NCBI RefSeq assembly: GCF_017315945.1
Contig: NZ_JAFLWI010000020.1
Coordinates: 1 to 43,312 of the forward strand
From: Candidatus Enterococcus courvalinii
Lineage (GTDB): Bacteria; Bacillota; Bacilli; Lactobacillales; Enterococcaceae
Length of the DNA stretch: 43,312 bases
Reading direction: 5' to 3'
The notes beneath the pieces were generated by a model that was not told the origin of the DNA, ran no database searches, and saw only the letters and a list, made by a program, of their open reading frames with translations. Each line of letters begins with the position of its first letter. Position 1 is the stretch's first letter. This document shows positions 25,587 to 34,220 of the stretch, piece by piece. A program made the translations under genes and the position numbers.

Positions 25587-26201
25587 ATGTTAGGAAAAGC
25601 TTTGGAGACATTGTTCATTCGCGTGTGGGTCGTAGTTAAACTAACACTTTTTTTCTGGTTGTTTAGTTTAGCCGGAGGAATTATTTTAGGGATTGGACCA
25701 GCGTTGAAAACAATCAATGAATTATTTTATCATTATGAGTTTGAGTACAAAGACATCACACTCAAGCAAGGTTGGTACTGTTTCAAGAAATATTTTAAGC
25801 GAGGAAATTATTTGTTTTTCTTCTTTTTCGCAGGATTAGCTATTTTAAGTTATAATCTTTACCTTTCCGTTCAAATACAGGGACTCTTATTTTTGGGAAT
25901 TGATTTTATTTTGTTATTTGGATTACTTTATTTGTTTGCAACGTATCAATGGAGTTTGATTTTAGATAGTGAATATGAAATGACATTCGGCAATGTGATC
26001 AAGTTAAGTTTTATTTCAAGTTTATCAAGTTTTTCTACGTTGTTGAAGATGATTATTGGCAGTGGTGTTATCCTTGCGTTGACGTGGCATTTCAAAGGTC
26101 TATTGTTATTTGGTTTACTGGGTTTATTGACTGTATGGAATGTGTTGGCAACAAAAAAATGGCGCGAAGAATTAGCAATCCGAATGGAAAACTATGAATA
26201 A
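25587..26201 (+). CDS. DUF624 (YesL-family) membrane protein
   Basis: 204-residue membrane protein with four to five hydrophobic helices, typical of DUF624/YesL. These genes sit beside LplABC importers and YesMN two-component systems in many Firmicutes, as here. Their role is unknown; an accessory part in sensing or transport is assumed. AAAGGAG precedes the ATG. The stop overlaps the kinase start by eight bases, so translation is coupled to that gene. Confidence 0.82.
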   Translation: MLGKALETLFIRVWVVVKLTLFFWLFSLAGGIILGIGPALKTINELFYHYEFEYKDITLKQGWYCFKKYFKRGNYLFFFFFAGLAILSYNLYLSVQIQGLLFLGIDFILLFGLLYLFATYQWSLILDSEYEMTFGNVIKLSFISSLSSFSTLLKMIIGSGVILALTWHFKGLLLFGLLGLLTVWNVLATKKWREELAIRMENYE

Positions 26202-27936
26202 TCCATTCAAAGTTTTATTTTCAAAAGGAACGCTACTCAACCGCTTGTTACGTAAGTACGCAGTAGTAATGACTGTACTCACAATCGGTGCAACAATTAT
26301 TTTTAGTATCCATACTTGGAGTCAAAATAAAAATCAAGCAGAAAATGTTACCAATGAAGCACTGCAAACGACAAATCGAATGTTAAATGACAAAACAACA
26401 TTAAGCAAAATTATCAAAGATCAACTTCTTGGAAGCCCAGAAAAAATCGAAAATGCGACAACCTATCTGACTCAACCAATTGACCAGTATTTAATGTATG
26501 CGTACACGCAACAAAGCAAAACGAATGAATTATTATCTTTCCCCAATGAGATGTTAGATCTTTACGTCAACTATGAAGAGATAAGTTCTCTTTACATTGT
26601 TTTTAGTCAATTGCCAGAGTATTTTGAATCTACCAGAGATCATAAGGCTGGTATTGTCAAAACGGGAACACCGACACTAAAAAATGCTTTTTATATCAAA
26701 ATGCCGATTACTCAAGGTGGCACGGAGTTAGGAAGCATCTTTGTTGGGTTCCAAAAGAAAGAGCTAGAATCCAGTTTAGAAAGTTTGAATGCTTTTAACG
26801 GCCTGTCTTTATATATGATTTCTGGCTCTGCTAATCGCCTGTATACTTTTCATAGCGCAGGGCTTGCACCAGAAAGTCGAAAAAAACAAGAAGCGCTGAT
26901 TACACAAGAATTGGATAAGAATTCTGGACTACCTTTGTCGAATTTGGAAGAACATAATTTTGTTTCCTATCAGGAATTATCAGGTGAATACCGTATACTA
27001 GCAACGTTAGATCAACAAAATGTGTATCGAGAAACGGCAAGAAGCCTGGCTCCATTAATTATTGGTGTGATCCTTTTAGTTAGTATTCTATTAGTCTTCT
27101 TATACAAAACATTTAAGCGTTATTCTCAGCAAATCGACGTAGTGATGCGTGCAATGAATGAAGCGGCAAATGGTAATCTAGACACACGAATCGCCCAGGA
27201 ACAAACGGAGTACGAGCTGAAAGATCTAGCACAAGGTATCAATACAATGTTGGATAGTATCAACCAATATGTTGAAGATATCTATAAATTAGAAATCAAA
27301 CAAAAAGATGCCCATATGCGCGCACTACAAGCACAAATCAACCCTCATTTTCTTTATAACACCTTGGAATACATTCGGATGTATGCGTTGAGCGAGGGAA
27401 GTGAAGAACTTGCAGAAGTGGTCTATGCTTTTTCTGCATTATTAAGAAATAACACGAATCAAGAAACGAAAATCAGCCTTAAAGAAGAACTGAATTTTTG
27501 TGAAAAGTATGTATTTCTTTACCAAATGCGTTATCCTAATCGTGTAGCCTATCATTTTTCGATTGAGGAATCACTAGAACAAATTGAGGTACCAAAATTT
27601 GTGATTCAACCATTAGTTGAAAACTATTTTAAACATGGCATTGATTTTACTCGTTATGACAACGCGTTGAGTGTAAAAGTTTTTCAACAAGGATCGTTTG
27701 TACAAATTCAAGTGAAAGATAACGGTAAAGGAGTTACTCCAGAGCGATTAGTGGCAATTGAAAATCGATTGGTACACCCAAAGGTTGAGCTGCATGAGTC
27801 AATTGGTTTGCAAAATGTAAATGAACGTTTACGCGCTAATTTCGGGAGTACTTACCGGATGCGCTTATTTGCAAACGAAGAAGGTGGCTTGACGATCAAA
27901 ATTACATTTAAGAAGAAGGAGTCTGAAAATGTATAA
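26194..27936 (+). CDS. YesM-type sensor histidine kinase
   Basis: 580-residue membrane kinase. TM1 lies at about 18-38, an extracellular sensor region spans 39-284, and TM2 is at about 285-305. A HAMP segment follows, then a His_kinase (PF06580) domain with phosphoacceptor His385 in QINPHFLYNTLEY. The ATPase has the N box VENYFKHG, the G1 box DNGKGV and the G2 box GLQNVNERL. It overlaps both neighbours by eight nt (ATGAATAA upstream, ATGTATAA downstream). By analogy with YesMN/TCS07 it should sense the imported glycan or its binding protein and phosphorylate the next gene product. Confidence 0.93.
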   Translation: MNNPFKVLFSKGTLLNRLLRKYAVVMTVLTIGATIIFSIHTWSQNKNQAENVTNEALQTTNRMLNDKTTLSKIIKDQLLGSPEKIENATTYLTQPIDQYLMYAYTQQSKTNELLSFPNEMLDLYVNYEEISSLYIVFSQLPEYFESTRDHKAGIVKTGTPTLKNAFYIKMPITQGGTELGSIFVGFQKKELESSLESLNAFNGLSLYMISGSANRLYTFHSAGLAPESRKKQEALITQELDKNSGLPLSNLEEHNFVSYQELSGEYRILATLDQQNVYRETARSLAPLIIGVILLVSILLVFLYKTFKRYSQQIDVVMRAMNEAANGNLDTRIAQEQTEYELKDLAQGINTMLDSINQYVEDIYKLEIKQKDAHMRALQAQINPHFLYNTLEYIRMYALSEGSEELAEVVYAFSALLRNNTNQETKISLKEELNFCEKYVFLYQMRYPNRVAYHFSIEESLEQIEVPKFVIQPLVENYFKHGIDFTRYDNALSVKVFQQGSFVQIQVKDNGKGVTPERLVAIENRLVHPKVELHESIGLQNVNERLRANFGSTYRMRLFANEEGGLTIKITFKKKESENV

Positions 27937-29353
27937 AGTGTTGCTGGTTGATGATGAATACATGATTTTGAATGGATTGAAAAAAATTGTTGATTGGTCC
28001 AGTTTTGGATTTGAAATCGTAGCAACGGCAGAAAATGCGATGGAAGGGTTATTAGTTTTAGAAAAAAAAGGCATTGATTTAGTTATTACAGATGTAACTA
28101 TGCCAGAAATGAATGGTTTAGAGTTTATTGAAGCAGCTCAAAAGGAGCAATACGCTTTTGAATTCATGATTCTTTCTGGCTACCAAGAATTTGAATACCT
28201 TAAAGGCGGTATGCAACTTGGGGCAGTTAATTATCTGATGAAACCTGTAAATAAAATCGAGTTGATTGAAAGCTTAAAGAAAGTCAAGGAACGGTTAGAT
28301 CAGCAAAACGAACAGAAAAACCAACAAGAAATTTACCAAGAACTTTTATTTAGTCAATGGTTGAATGAAGAACTAGATGAAACTAGCGAAGAAGAATTTT
28401 TGAATGGATTACCTCAAGGAACACAACAAATTTTACTGATTCAGCTAGAAAGAATCTATGAATCTGCTATTATTCAATGGTTAAAGGAGCACCAAGTAAC
28501 TACTTATTATCAACGAAGTTTTGGGAATCTGACTTGCTTTACCATCTTGCTTAGTCCTCAGAAAGGCAACGATTTTTGTCACTATTTTCAAATGAAGTAT
28601 CCAAAGCAAGATTGGTTGATTAGCATGGGTGATGAAATAGGAGAAGTGGATGATATTCCCGAAAGCTTTCGTCGAGCAAAAGACCAGTTACAGCTTCAAC
28701 AGTTTTACGGTGAAACTAGACATGAGATCATTCGGTCGATTCCAGCAGAGAATCAAGATCAGTTAATTGATTTTTCAACGTTTAGTCGTGCACTTCAAAG
28801 TAATCAGTTGGATTTAGTTCAACAAATGATTCGCGAGTTTTTTGAACAATTCCAGTCAGCAGTCATGACTCCCGAGGACATTCGACATTTTACTTTCTTA
28901 TTATTTATGGATATTCAACGAGAGCTGATTACACTAGAAGATGATGAATACTTAAAAGGCATTCAACAAATTAATCAGGCGAAAAACGTAAATGATCTTC
29001 AAGAATTGTTGCTCTCCTTAATTCGTAAGCAACAAAAGCAAAAAAACTATAGTGAAAATATCAAACAAGTGCTACAAATCTTGCACGAAAATTACCGAGA
29101 ACCATTAACGTTAAAAGAAGTGTCTGAAAGTTTACACCTAAACGTGATGTATCTTGGACAACTGTTTAAAAAAGAAACGAAAAAAAGCTTTTCTACCTAT
29201 TTGAATCATTTGCGAATGGAGCAAGCAAAATGGTTGCTTCTGCACAGTGAACAAAATATCAATGAAATTTCAAACGAGATTGGCTACAACAATACCACTT
29301 ACTTCTCTAAATTATTCAAGAAAATTGTGGGGCAATCGCCAAAGGAGTACTGA
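27929..29353 (+). CDS. YesN-type response regulator with AraC DNA-binding domain
   Basis: 474-residue regulator. The N-terminal receiver domain has the acidic pair Asp8-Asp9, phosphorylation site Asp55 (ITDVTMPEMNG), a Ser in ILSGYQEF and Lys105. A long central linker follows, and a C-terminal pair of AraC helix-turn-helix motifs begins near residue 372 (LKEVSESLHLNVMYLGQLFKKE; GYNNTTYFSKLFKK). Its start overlaps the kinase stop. It probably activates the importer operon, and the direct repeat at 22035-22068 is the obvious candidate site. The operon ends at a bidirectional terminator. Confidence 0.93.
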   Translation: MYKVLLVDDEYMILNGLKKIVDWSSFGFEIVATAENAMEGLLVLEKKGIDLVITDVTMPEMNGLEFIEAAQKEQYAFEFMILSGYQEFEYLKGGMQLGAVNYLMKPVNKIELIESLKKVKERLDQQNEQKNQQEIYQELLFSQWLNEELDETSEEEFLNGLPQGTQQILLIQLERIYESAIIQWLKEHQVTTYYQRSFGNLTCFTILLSPQKGNDFCHYFQMKYPKQDWLISMGDEIGEVDDIPESFRRAKDQLQLQQFYGETRHEIIRSIPAENQDQLIDFSTFSRALQSNQLDLVQQMIREFFEQFQSAVMTPEDIRHFTFLLFMDIQRELITLEDDEYLKGIQQINQAKNVNDLQELLLSLIRKQQKQKNYSENIKQVLQILHENYREPLTLKEVSESLHLNVMYLGQLFKKETKKSFSTYLNHLRMEQAKWLLLHSEQNINEISNEIGYNNTTYFSKLFKKIVGQSPKEY

Positions 29354-29479
29354 GAAAAACCACTTACGTAGAATAGTTTAAAGAAAAAAGTAGGGAGAAC
29401 AGTGCTTAGATGCAGATACTTTTGTTTAGGTTGGAATTTCTGCTTCTGAAATGTTAGTGACCAAGCAAAAAAGATAATC

Positions 29480-29527
29480 AAAAAGACTGGACCTAAGCGA
29501 AAATACGCTTTGGTTCAGTCTTTTTTT
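29480..29527. terminator. bidirectional terminator between response regulator and GH92 genes
   Basis: AAAAAGACTG-A-CC and GGTTCAGTCTTTTT arms with inner AAGCG/CGCTT, with A and T runs on either side. The rest of the 227-nt gap holds nothing else recognisable. Confidence 0.88.
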
Positions 29528-29580
29528 ATGAAAATAAAAATCAAATTTTATTTTTGCACGTAGTTAATTGTGAAGGCTCA

Positions 29581-31722
29581 TTAGGTTAAAGAAAACGGTA
29601 AAGCATCTGCCGTGTATTTTTTGGGATGAGGAACAGTACCTAAGTGATAACGAATTGTTCCACCTGTGAGTAAGTCTTCGTGTGTAAAGAATAACTTAGA
29701 ATAGCTTTGTTCATTACGATCAATTTGATGAACAAACTGTTGTTGCGGTCGATTTGGCGAACTTTCAATCGTAAGTGTCTGACCGTTTGAGAGTTTTAGT
29801 TGAACTTGATCGAATAATGGCAGACCAATAACATATTCTCCTGAACCAGGCGTGACTGGATAAAATCCTAAACTACTAAAGATATACCAACCCGACATGC
29901 TACCATTGTCTTCATCGCCGGGATACCCTGTTGGTGAGTCATTAAATGTTTGAGTAAGTAATTGTTTAATTAATGGCTGAGCCATCTCTGGTTTGCCAAG
30001 ATAACTGAATAAATAAGGGTAATGGAAGCTAGGCTGATTTGAGATAGCTAGTTGTCCAAATTCAATCGCAGCCATTTCACTCATTTCATGGATTTCAAAA
30101 CCGTATCCACCAACTTCAAAGGAAGGAGACTGGTTACAAAGCTCGATTAATTTTTCTTGAAAAACGGCTTCTCCGCCATGTTCACGAATCAAGCCATTAA
30201 AATCTTGGTAGACGGCGAAGCTGCTTTGCCATGCACTACCTTCTGCATAATCTTGGCCCCAGCGAGTCGCTAGGAAATTTTCTCTGAATTCTTGATTAGT
30301 ATCTTTTGCACGCATGAATCCGACAGTAGAATCAAAAATATTGCGATAGTTCAAGGACTGTCTTTGATAAAAAGCACTGGTTTCTTCATCGCCTAATATA
30401 GCGGCTACTTGACTGATACAAAAATCACTATAAGCATAATCTAAAGTATGATTGACTGATTCATGGTAGGTACTAGGAACATAGCCGTATGTTAAATAAT
30501 CAAGTGTTCCTTGACGTCCGTAATTAGGCAGTTCGCTTTGAACAGTAGCACTTTTTTTCATTGCCGTTAAAAATTCAGACATCAAGTCAGTACGAATTCC
30601 TTTGACAGCAGCGTCAGCAATTACTGCATCAATCAATGTTCCAGGCATTAAGCCACGTTCATCAGGTGATAGCCATTTTGGCAAAAAGCCAGTTTCTCGA
30701 TAACTTGTAAGGAATCCCTCAAGCATTTCCTCATATTTTTCAGTGGCTATCAATGAATAAAGTGGATAAACTGTTTTATACGTATCCCAAAATCCATTAT
30801 TGGTATAGAGAACACCAGGGCGAACAGTTTTGCTGAAGGTATCATAGTGAATTTTTTTCCCATCATTAGTTACTTCATAGAATGTTTGAGGAAAGAGAAA
30901 TACGCGATACAAGTTATGATAAAAAGTACTTACTTGTTGTTTATCATGATGGTTGATTTTGATTTTATCGAAATATTCTTGCCAAATTTGGCGATTTTTT
31001 TCCAGATATTCCGCAGGTGACTGCGCAGACTCTCTCGATAAATTCACTTGTGCTTGCGCTTCACTAATAAAAGAAGTACCAAAGCGAATCGTTTGCTGTT
31101 TGATTGAACCAAACGGCAGTAAAATAGAAGAATCATTCTCTGGAATTATTAACTCAGTGTCAACTAATGGTTTTTCAAAGGAAAGAATAAAATAAAAGCG
31201 AAAATCAGGATCTTCACATCCAGAAAAGTTGATAAAAGAACCCGTGATTGTATGCGAATCTACAATGTTTAACTGATATCGTTCAGGAAAAGTCAAAAGT
31301 AAACCGCTATCATTTTTCTGGTAGTTAATAGTAAGTACTCCGCCATACATACTAGGAATCAACGTGGATGAAATAGCATATCGTAGTTGATTGATTGACA
31401 GATGTGTAGGACAAAATGTACTTTCTTCTGGTCGATAAGAACTCTGTGCATGAAAAAGACTGTTTTCAGGTAAAGTACCACTAACAGGTGTCATTAGGAA
31501 ATGACTGAAATCACCCATCCAAGGACTTGGTTGATGTGTTAAACGATACCCTTGAAAGACACGGTCTTCTGGGTGGAACCACCAACTTCCCTTTTGATCA
31601 GTTGTTTGTGGGGCAAAATAATTCATTCCAAACGGAACGCCTGTGTAAGGCAGGCAATTCCCGTTTGAATAGTTGGACTGGTTAGCAGTTCCGTGGCGAG
31701 TATCAATTTGTTGAATGTTCAT
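29581..31722 (-). CDS. GH92 alpha-mannosidase
   Basis: 713-residue calcium-dependent inverting exo-mannosidase of family GH92, mostly alpha-1,2-specific. N-terminal TRHGTANQSNYSNGN opens the beta-sandwich. EGSAWQSSFAVYQDFNGLI and PGDEDNGSMSGW (601-612) are family hallmarks and carry active-site acidic residues. There is no signal peptide, so it acts in the cytoplasm on imported glycans, as does pneumococcal SpGH92. Its start is set by AAAGGAG and overlaps the end of the regulator gene by 20 nt, so the two form one operon. It would trim the alpha-1,2 mannoses that cap high-mannose N-glycans before GH38 and GH125 act. Confidence 0.92.
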   Translation of the reverse strand: MNIQQIDTRHGTANQSNYSNGNCLPYTGVPFGMNYFAPQTTDQKGSWWFHPEDRVFQGYRLTHQPSPWMGDFSHFLMTPVSGTLPENSLFHAQSSYRPEESTFCPTHLSINQLRYAISSTLIPSMYGGVLTINYQKNDSGLLLTFPERYQLNIVDSHTITGSFINFSGCEDPDFRFYFILSFEKPLVDTELIIPENDSSILLPFGSIKQQTIRFGTSFISEAQAQVNLSRESAQSPAEYLEKNRQIWQEYFDKIKINHHDKQQVSTFYHNLYRVFLFPQTFYEVTNDGKKIHYDTFSKTVRPGVLYTNNGFWDTYKTVYPLYSLIATEKYEEMLEGFLTSYRETGFLPKWLSPDERGLMPGTLIDAVIADAAVKGIRTDLMSEFLTAMKKSATVQSELPNYGRQGTLDYLTYGYVPSTYHESVNHTLDYAYSDFCISQVAAILGDEETSAFYQRQSLNYRNIFDSTVGFMRAKDTNQEFRENFLATRWGQDYAEGSAWQSSFAVYQDFNGLIREHGGEAVFQEKLIELCNQSPSFEVGGYGFEIHEMSEMAAIEFGQLAISNQPSFHYPYLFSYLGKPEMAQPLIKQLLTQTFNDSPTGYPGDEDNGSMSGWYIFSSLGFYPVTPGSGEYVIGLPLFDQVQLKLSNGQTLTIESSPNRPQQQFVHQIDRNEQSYSKLFFTHEDLLTGGTIRYHLGTVPHPKKYTADALPFSLT

Positions 31723-32770
31723 TGTTAAGCTCCTTTGTTGAGTGTCTTGTTATTAATGTAACTGGGTATTTGGTATCTGTTGGCGTTTCTTTGGTTTCAA
31801 GCCAATGAATCAACTTTTCTCCAGCTGATTTTCCAAGTTCTTTAAAATTTTGGGCGATAGTTGTCAAAGGTGGATCAACTAAAGATGCAGCTTGAATATC
31901 ATCGAAACCAATAATCGAAAAGTCGGCAGGAACTGAAAATCCAGCCTGTTTTAGTTGGTTCATTGTTTGAATGGCAACAAGATCGTTTTCGCAGACAAAC
32001 GCAGTAAGCTGGTGTTCTTGAATATAGTTTAATAACTCTTTATTCGTGGCTTTTTGGTCGTCAAGCGCAGTATGGAAAGCTAAATTAGCTTTATCAAGAG
32101 CTTCAAGATAGCCTAAGTAGCGTTGACGCACAGATTGTGGATGAGTTGGCTCACCAAATAAGAAACCAATTTTTTGATGACCATCAGCAATCAATTGATT
32201 TGTGGCTAGCGATCCACCTGCAAAGTTGTCCGAAAGAACGGTTGGAAATGGCAGTTCATAAATTTTCTTATCCAAAATAACGACAGGAAATTCTTTCAGC
32301 GAAAGTTCAAATAATAAATCTAAGTGTTGCTCAGTATCAATAGCGTAGTAAATCAATCCATCGAATTCATCCATCACTTCTTGCGCCGTTTTTGTTTGGA
32401 GAAAATCAAGAGAAGTCATTAATACTTCAAATTGATTCTCTTGCATGATTGGATTCAATCCTTCAGTGAAATCACCGACAGACAAATCAGTTAAGAAAGG
32501 GAATAAAAATAGAATTCGCTTTGTTTTTTGAATAGAGACAGTCAATGTCTCTGGTTTGTCCGCTTTGACAAAGCTGCCTTTTCCACGAATCCGATAAATC
32601 AAACCAAGTTGCTCCAATTCTGTTAATGCCCGTTTGGACGTGATTCGACTTACTTGATATTTTTGAGAAAGTTCTTTTTCAGTAGGAACTTGGCTGTCAA
32701 TGGCTAACGTTCCATCAAGGATTGCATTGTGTAGATCAATAAATATTTTCTTATATAATGGTTGCTCCAT
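31703..32770 (-). CDS. GntR-type regulator with LacI-like sugar-sensing domain (AraR-type architecture)
   Basis: 355-residue regulator. A winged helix of the GntR family lies at residues 1-70 (PTEKELSQKYQVSRITSKRALTE; IYRIRGKGSFV). A periplasmic-binding-protein-like effector domain of the LacI/GalR type follows, with IIGFDDIQAASLVDPPLTT. I start it at 32770, where AAGAGGTG precedes the ATG; an upstream extension would add 21 hydrophobic residues lacking a ribosome site. It is co-transcribed with GH92 and divergent from GH125-GH38-ROK. Two GATATATC palindromes flank the two promoters, so it likely represses both units until a mannose-derived sugar binds. Confidence 0.9.
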   Translation of the reverse strand: MEQPLYKKIFIDLHNAILDGTLAIDSQVPTEKELSQKYQVSRITSKRALTELEQLGLIYRIRGKGSFVKADKPETLTVSIQKTKRILFLFPFLTDLSVGDFTEGLNPIMQENQFEVLMTSLDFLQTKTAQEVMDEFDGLIYYAIDTEQHLDLLFELSLKEFPVVILDKKIYELPFPTVLSDNFAGGSLATNQLIADGHQKIGFLFGEPTHPQSVRQRYLGYLEALDKANLAFHTALDDQKATNKELLNYIQEHQLTAFVCENDLVAIQTMNQLKQAGFSVPADFSIIGFDDIQAASLVDPPLTTIAQNFKELGKSAGEKLIHWLETKETPTDTKYPVTLITRHSTKELNNEHSTN

Positions 32771-32784
32771 AATAACACCTCTTA

Positions 32785-32796
32785 ATGATATATCAT
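32785..32796. promoter_or_regulatory. operator-like palindrome 1 (regulator side)
   Basis: ATGATATATCAT is a perfect 12-nt palindrome between the regulator start codon and its probable -10 (TATTAT on the minus strand near 32804-32809). It shares the GATATATC core with the site at 32890. This position suits autorepression. Confidence 0.55.
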
Positions 32797-32844
32797 GTAT
32801 AAATAATAGCATAAATAGAGTAAAAGTAAACAATAAAAAATATT

Positions 32845-32860
32845 ATGAAAGCGTAGACAA
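32845..32860 (+). promoter_or_regulatory. consensus cre box (CcpA site)
   Basis: ATGAAAGCGTAGACAA fits WTGNAANCGNWNNCWW at every position. It overlaps the -35 of the GH125 promoter, so CcpA would repress the mannosidase operon when preferred sugars are present. It also lies upstream of the divergent regulator promoter. Confidence 0.8.
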
Positions 32861-32882
32861 AAGACGAGCCAAGAAGTATAAT
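32854..32882 (+). promoter_or_regulatory. promoter of the GH125-GH38-ROK operon
   Basis: TAGACA (32854-32859), 17 nt, TATAAT (32877-32882); close to the vegetative consensus. Confidence 0.75.
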
Positions 32883-32889
32883 CTACTAA

Positions 32890-32897
32890 GATATATC
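32890..32897. promoter_or_regulatory. operator-like palindrome 2 (GH125 side)
   Basis: GATATATC within AAGATATATCAA starts eight nt after the -10, at the expected transcription start. It repeats the core of the palindrome at 32785-32796. A repressor bound here would block initiation. Confidence 0.55.
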
Positions 32898-32914
32898 AAA
32901 TAGAAAAGAGGATA

Positions 32915-34210
32915 TTGAAGATGCCATATAAAGATATACCAAAATCAGTTAAAGAATTCATGGGGAAAATTGAACAGAAATGTGGAAGTGAGCATGCAGA
33001 TTGGGCTAAAAATTTTTCTACTGCCTTTGCTAATACATTGTTAACCACAGTAAAACGACATTCTGATGGAACAACTTTCTTGTTAACCGGTGATATACCA
33101 GCTATGTGGTTAAGAGACTCCGCTGCACAAGTACGTCCTTACTTAGTGATTGCCAAAGAAGATAAAGACTTGGCAGCAATGATCAGTGGATTGGTAAAAA
33201 AACAATTCTTTTATATCAATATTGATCCGTATGCAAATGCGTTCAACGAAGAAGCAAACGGGGCAGGACATCAGAGTGACCATACCGAAATGAATGATTG
33301 GATCTGGGAAAGAAAATATGAAATTGACTCATTATGTTACCCTGTTCAACTTGCCTATCTTTTATATAAAAATACAGGACAAATAGATCAATTTGACGAC
33401 TCATTTGTTTCAGGAATCAAAAAAATTCTAAACGTTTTTCAAACAGAACAAGACCATACTAAATCACCTTATCAATTCGAACGTGATACTACTCGTCTGG
33501 AAGACACGCTTGTTAATGGTGGGAAAGGTACAAAAGTGGTGCCTACAGGAATGACTTGGTCAGGTTTTCGGCCAAGTGATGACGCTTGTCGATATGGGTA
33601 TCTAGTCCCATCGAACATGTTTGCAGTAGTTGTTTTAGGATATATTGAAGAAATTTTTCGAACAGTGTTATCAAATAATCAAATCGTAGCAAAAGCCACC
33701 GCGTTAAGAGAAGAGATCCAACAAGGGATTGAAGCGCACGGTAAAACTAAAAATCAAGCACAAGAAACTATTTTCGCATACGAAGTAGATGGTCAAGGAA
33801 ATTCATCAATAATGGATGACAGCAATGTACCGAACTTAATGGCTGCACCTTATCTAGGCTACTGTTCTTCTGAAGATGAAACATATTTACAAACAAGAAA
33901 AACTTTGCTGAGCTCAGAAAATCCTTACTTTTATGAAGGAAAGTATGCGAAAGGTATCGGTTCTTCTCATACACCTGAAAATTATGTTTGGCCAATTGCT
34001 TTAGCAATGGAAGGTATGACTACTAACAATCGAAAAGAGAAAGAACGAATTTTAGATTTGTTAGTAACTACAGATGCTGGAACAAACTTGATGCACGAAG
34101 GTTTTGATGTAGATAATCCTAACAATTACACAAGAGAATGGTTTTCTTGGGCAAATATGATGTTTTGTGAATTAGTAATGGATTACTTTGATATTCGAGT
34201 AGAAAAATAG
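32915..34210 (+). CDS. GH125 exo-alpha-1,6-mannosidase
   Basis: 431-residue cytoplasmic glycosidase of family GH125 (inverting alpha-1,6-mannosidase, as in pneumococcal SpGH125). The family stretch AMWLRDSAAQVRPY is near residue 66, GMTWSGFRPSDDAC follows mid-protein, and TPENYVWPIAL and NYTREWFSWANMMF close the (alpha/alpha)6 barrel. There is no signal peptide. The ATG at 32915 stands first, since no stop intervenes; the second Met (32921) is equally placed behind AGAGGATA. It is the first gene of the operon driven by the promoter at 32854. GH38 starts 10 nt after the stop. Confidence 0.92.
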   Translation: MKMPYKDIPKSVKEFMGKIEQKCGSEHADWAKNFSTAFANTLLTTVKRHSDGTTFLLTGDIPAMWLRDSAAQVRPYLVIAKEDKDLAAMISGLVKKQFFYINIDPYANAFNEEANGAGHQSDHTEMNDWIWERKYEIDSLCYPVQLAYLLYKNTGQIDQFDDSFVSGIKKILNVFQTEQDHTKSPYQFERDTTRLEDTLVNGGKGTKVVPTGMTWSGFRPSDDACRYGYLVPSNMFAVVVLGYIEEIFRTVLSNNQIVAKATALREEIQQGIEAHGKTKNQAQETIFAYEVDGQGNSSIMDDSNVPNLMAAPYLGYCSSEDETYLQTRKTLLSSENPYFYEGKYAKGIGSSHTPENYVWPIALAMEGMTTNNRKEKERILDLLVTTDAGTNLMHEGFDVDNPNNYTREWFSWANMMFCELVMDYFDIRVEK

Positions 34211-34220
34211 GAGTGATTAG

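Noticed and set aside
32771-32833. N-terminal extension of the GntR/LacI-type regulator
   Set aside because: It would precede the normal winged-helix start with a hydrophobic leader, lacks a ribosome site and would cover the operator-like palindrome.
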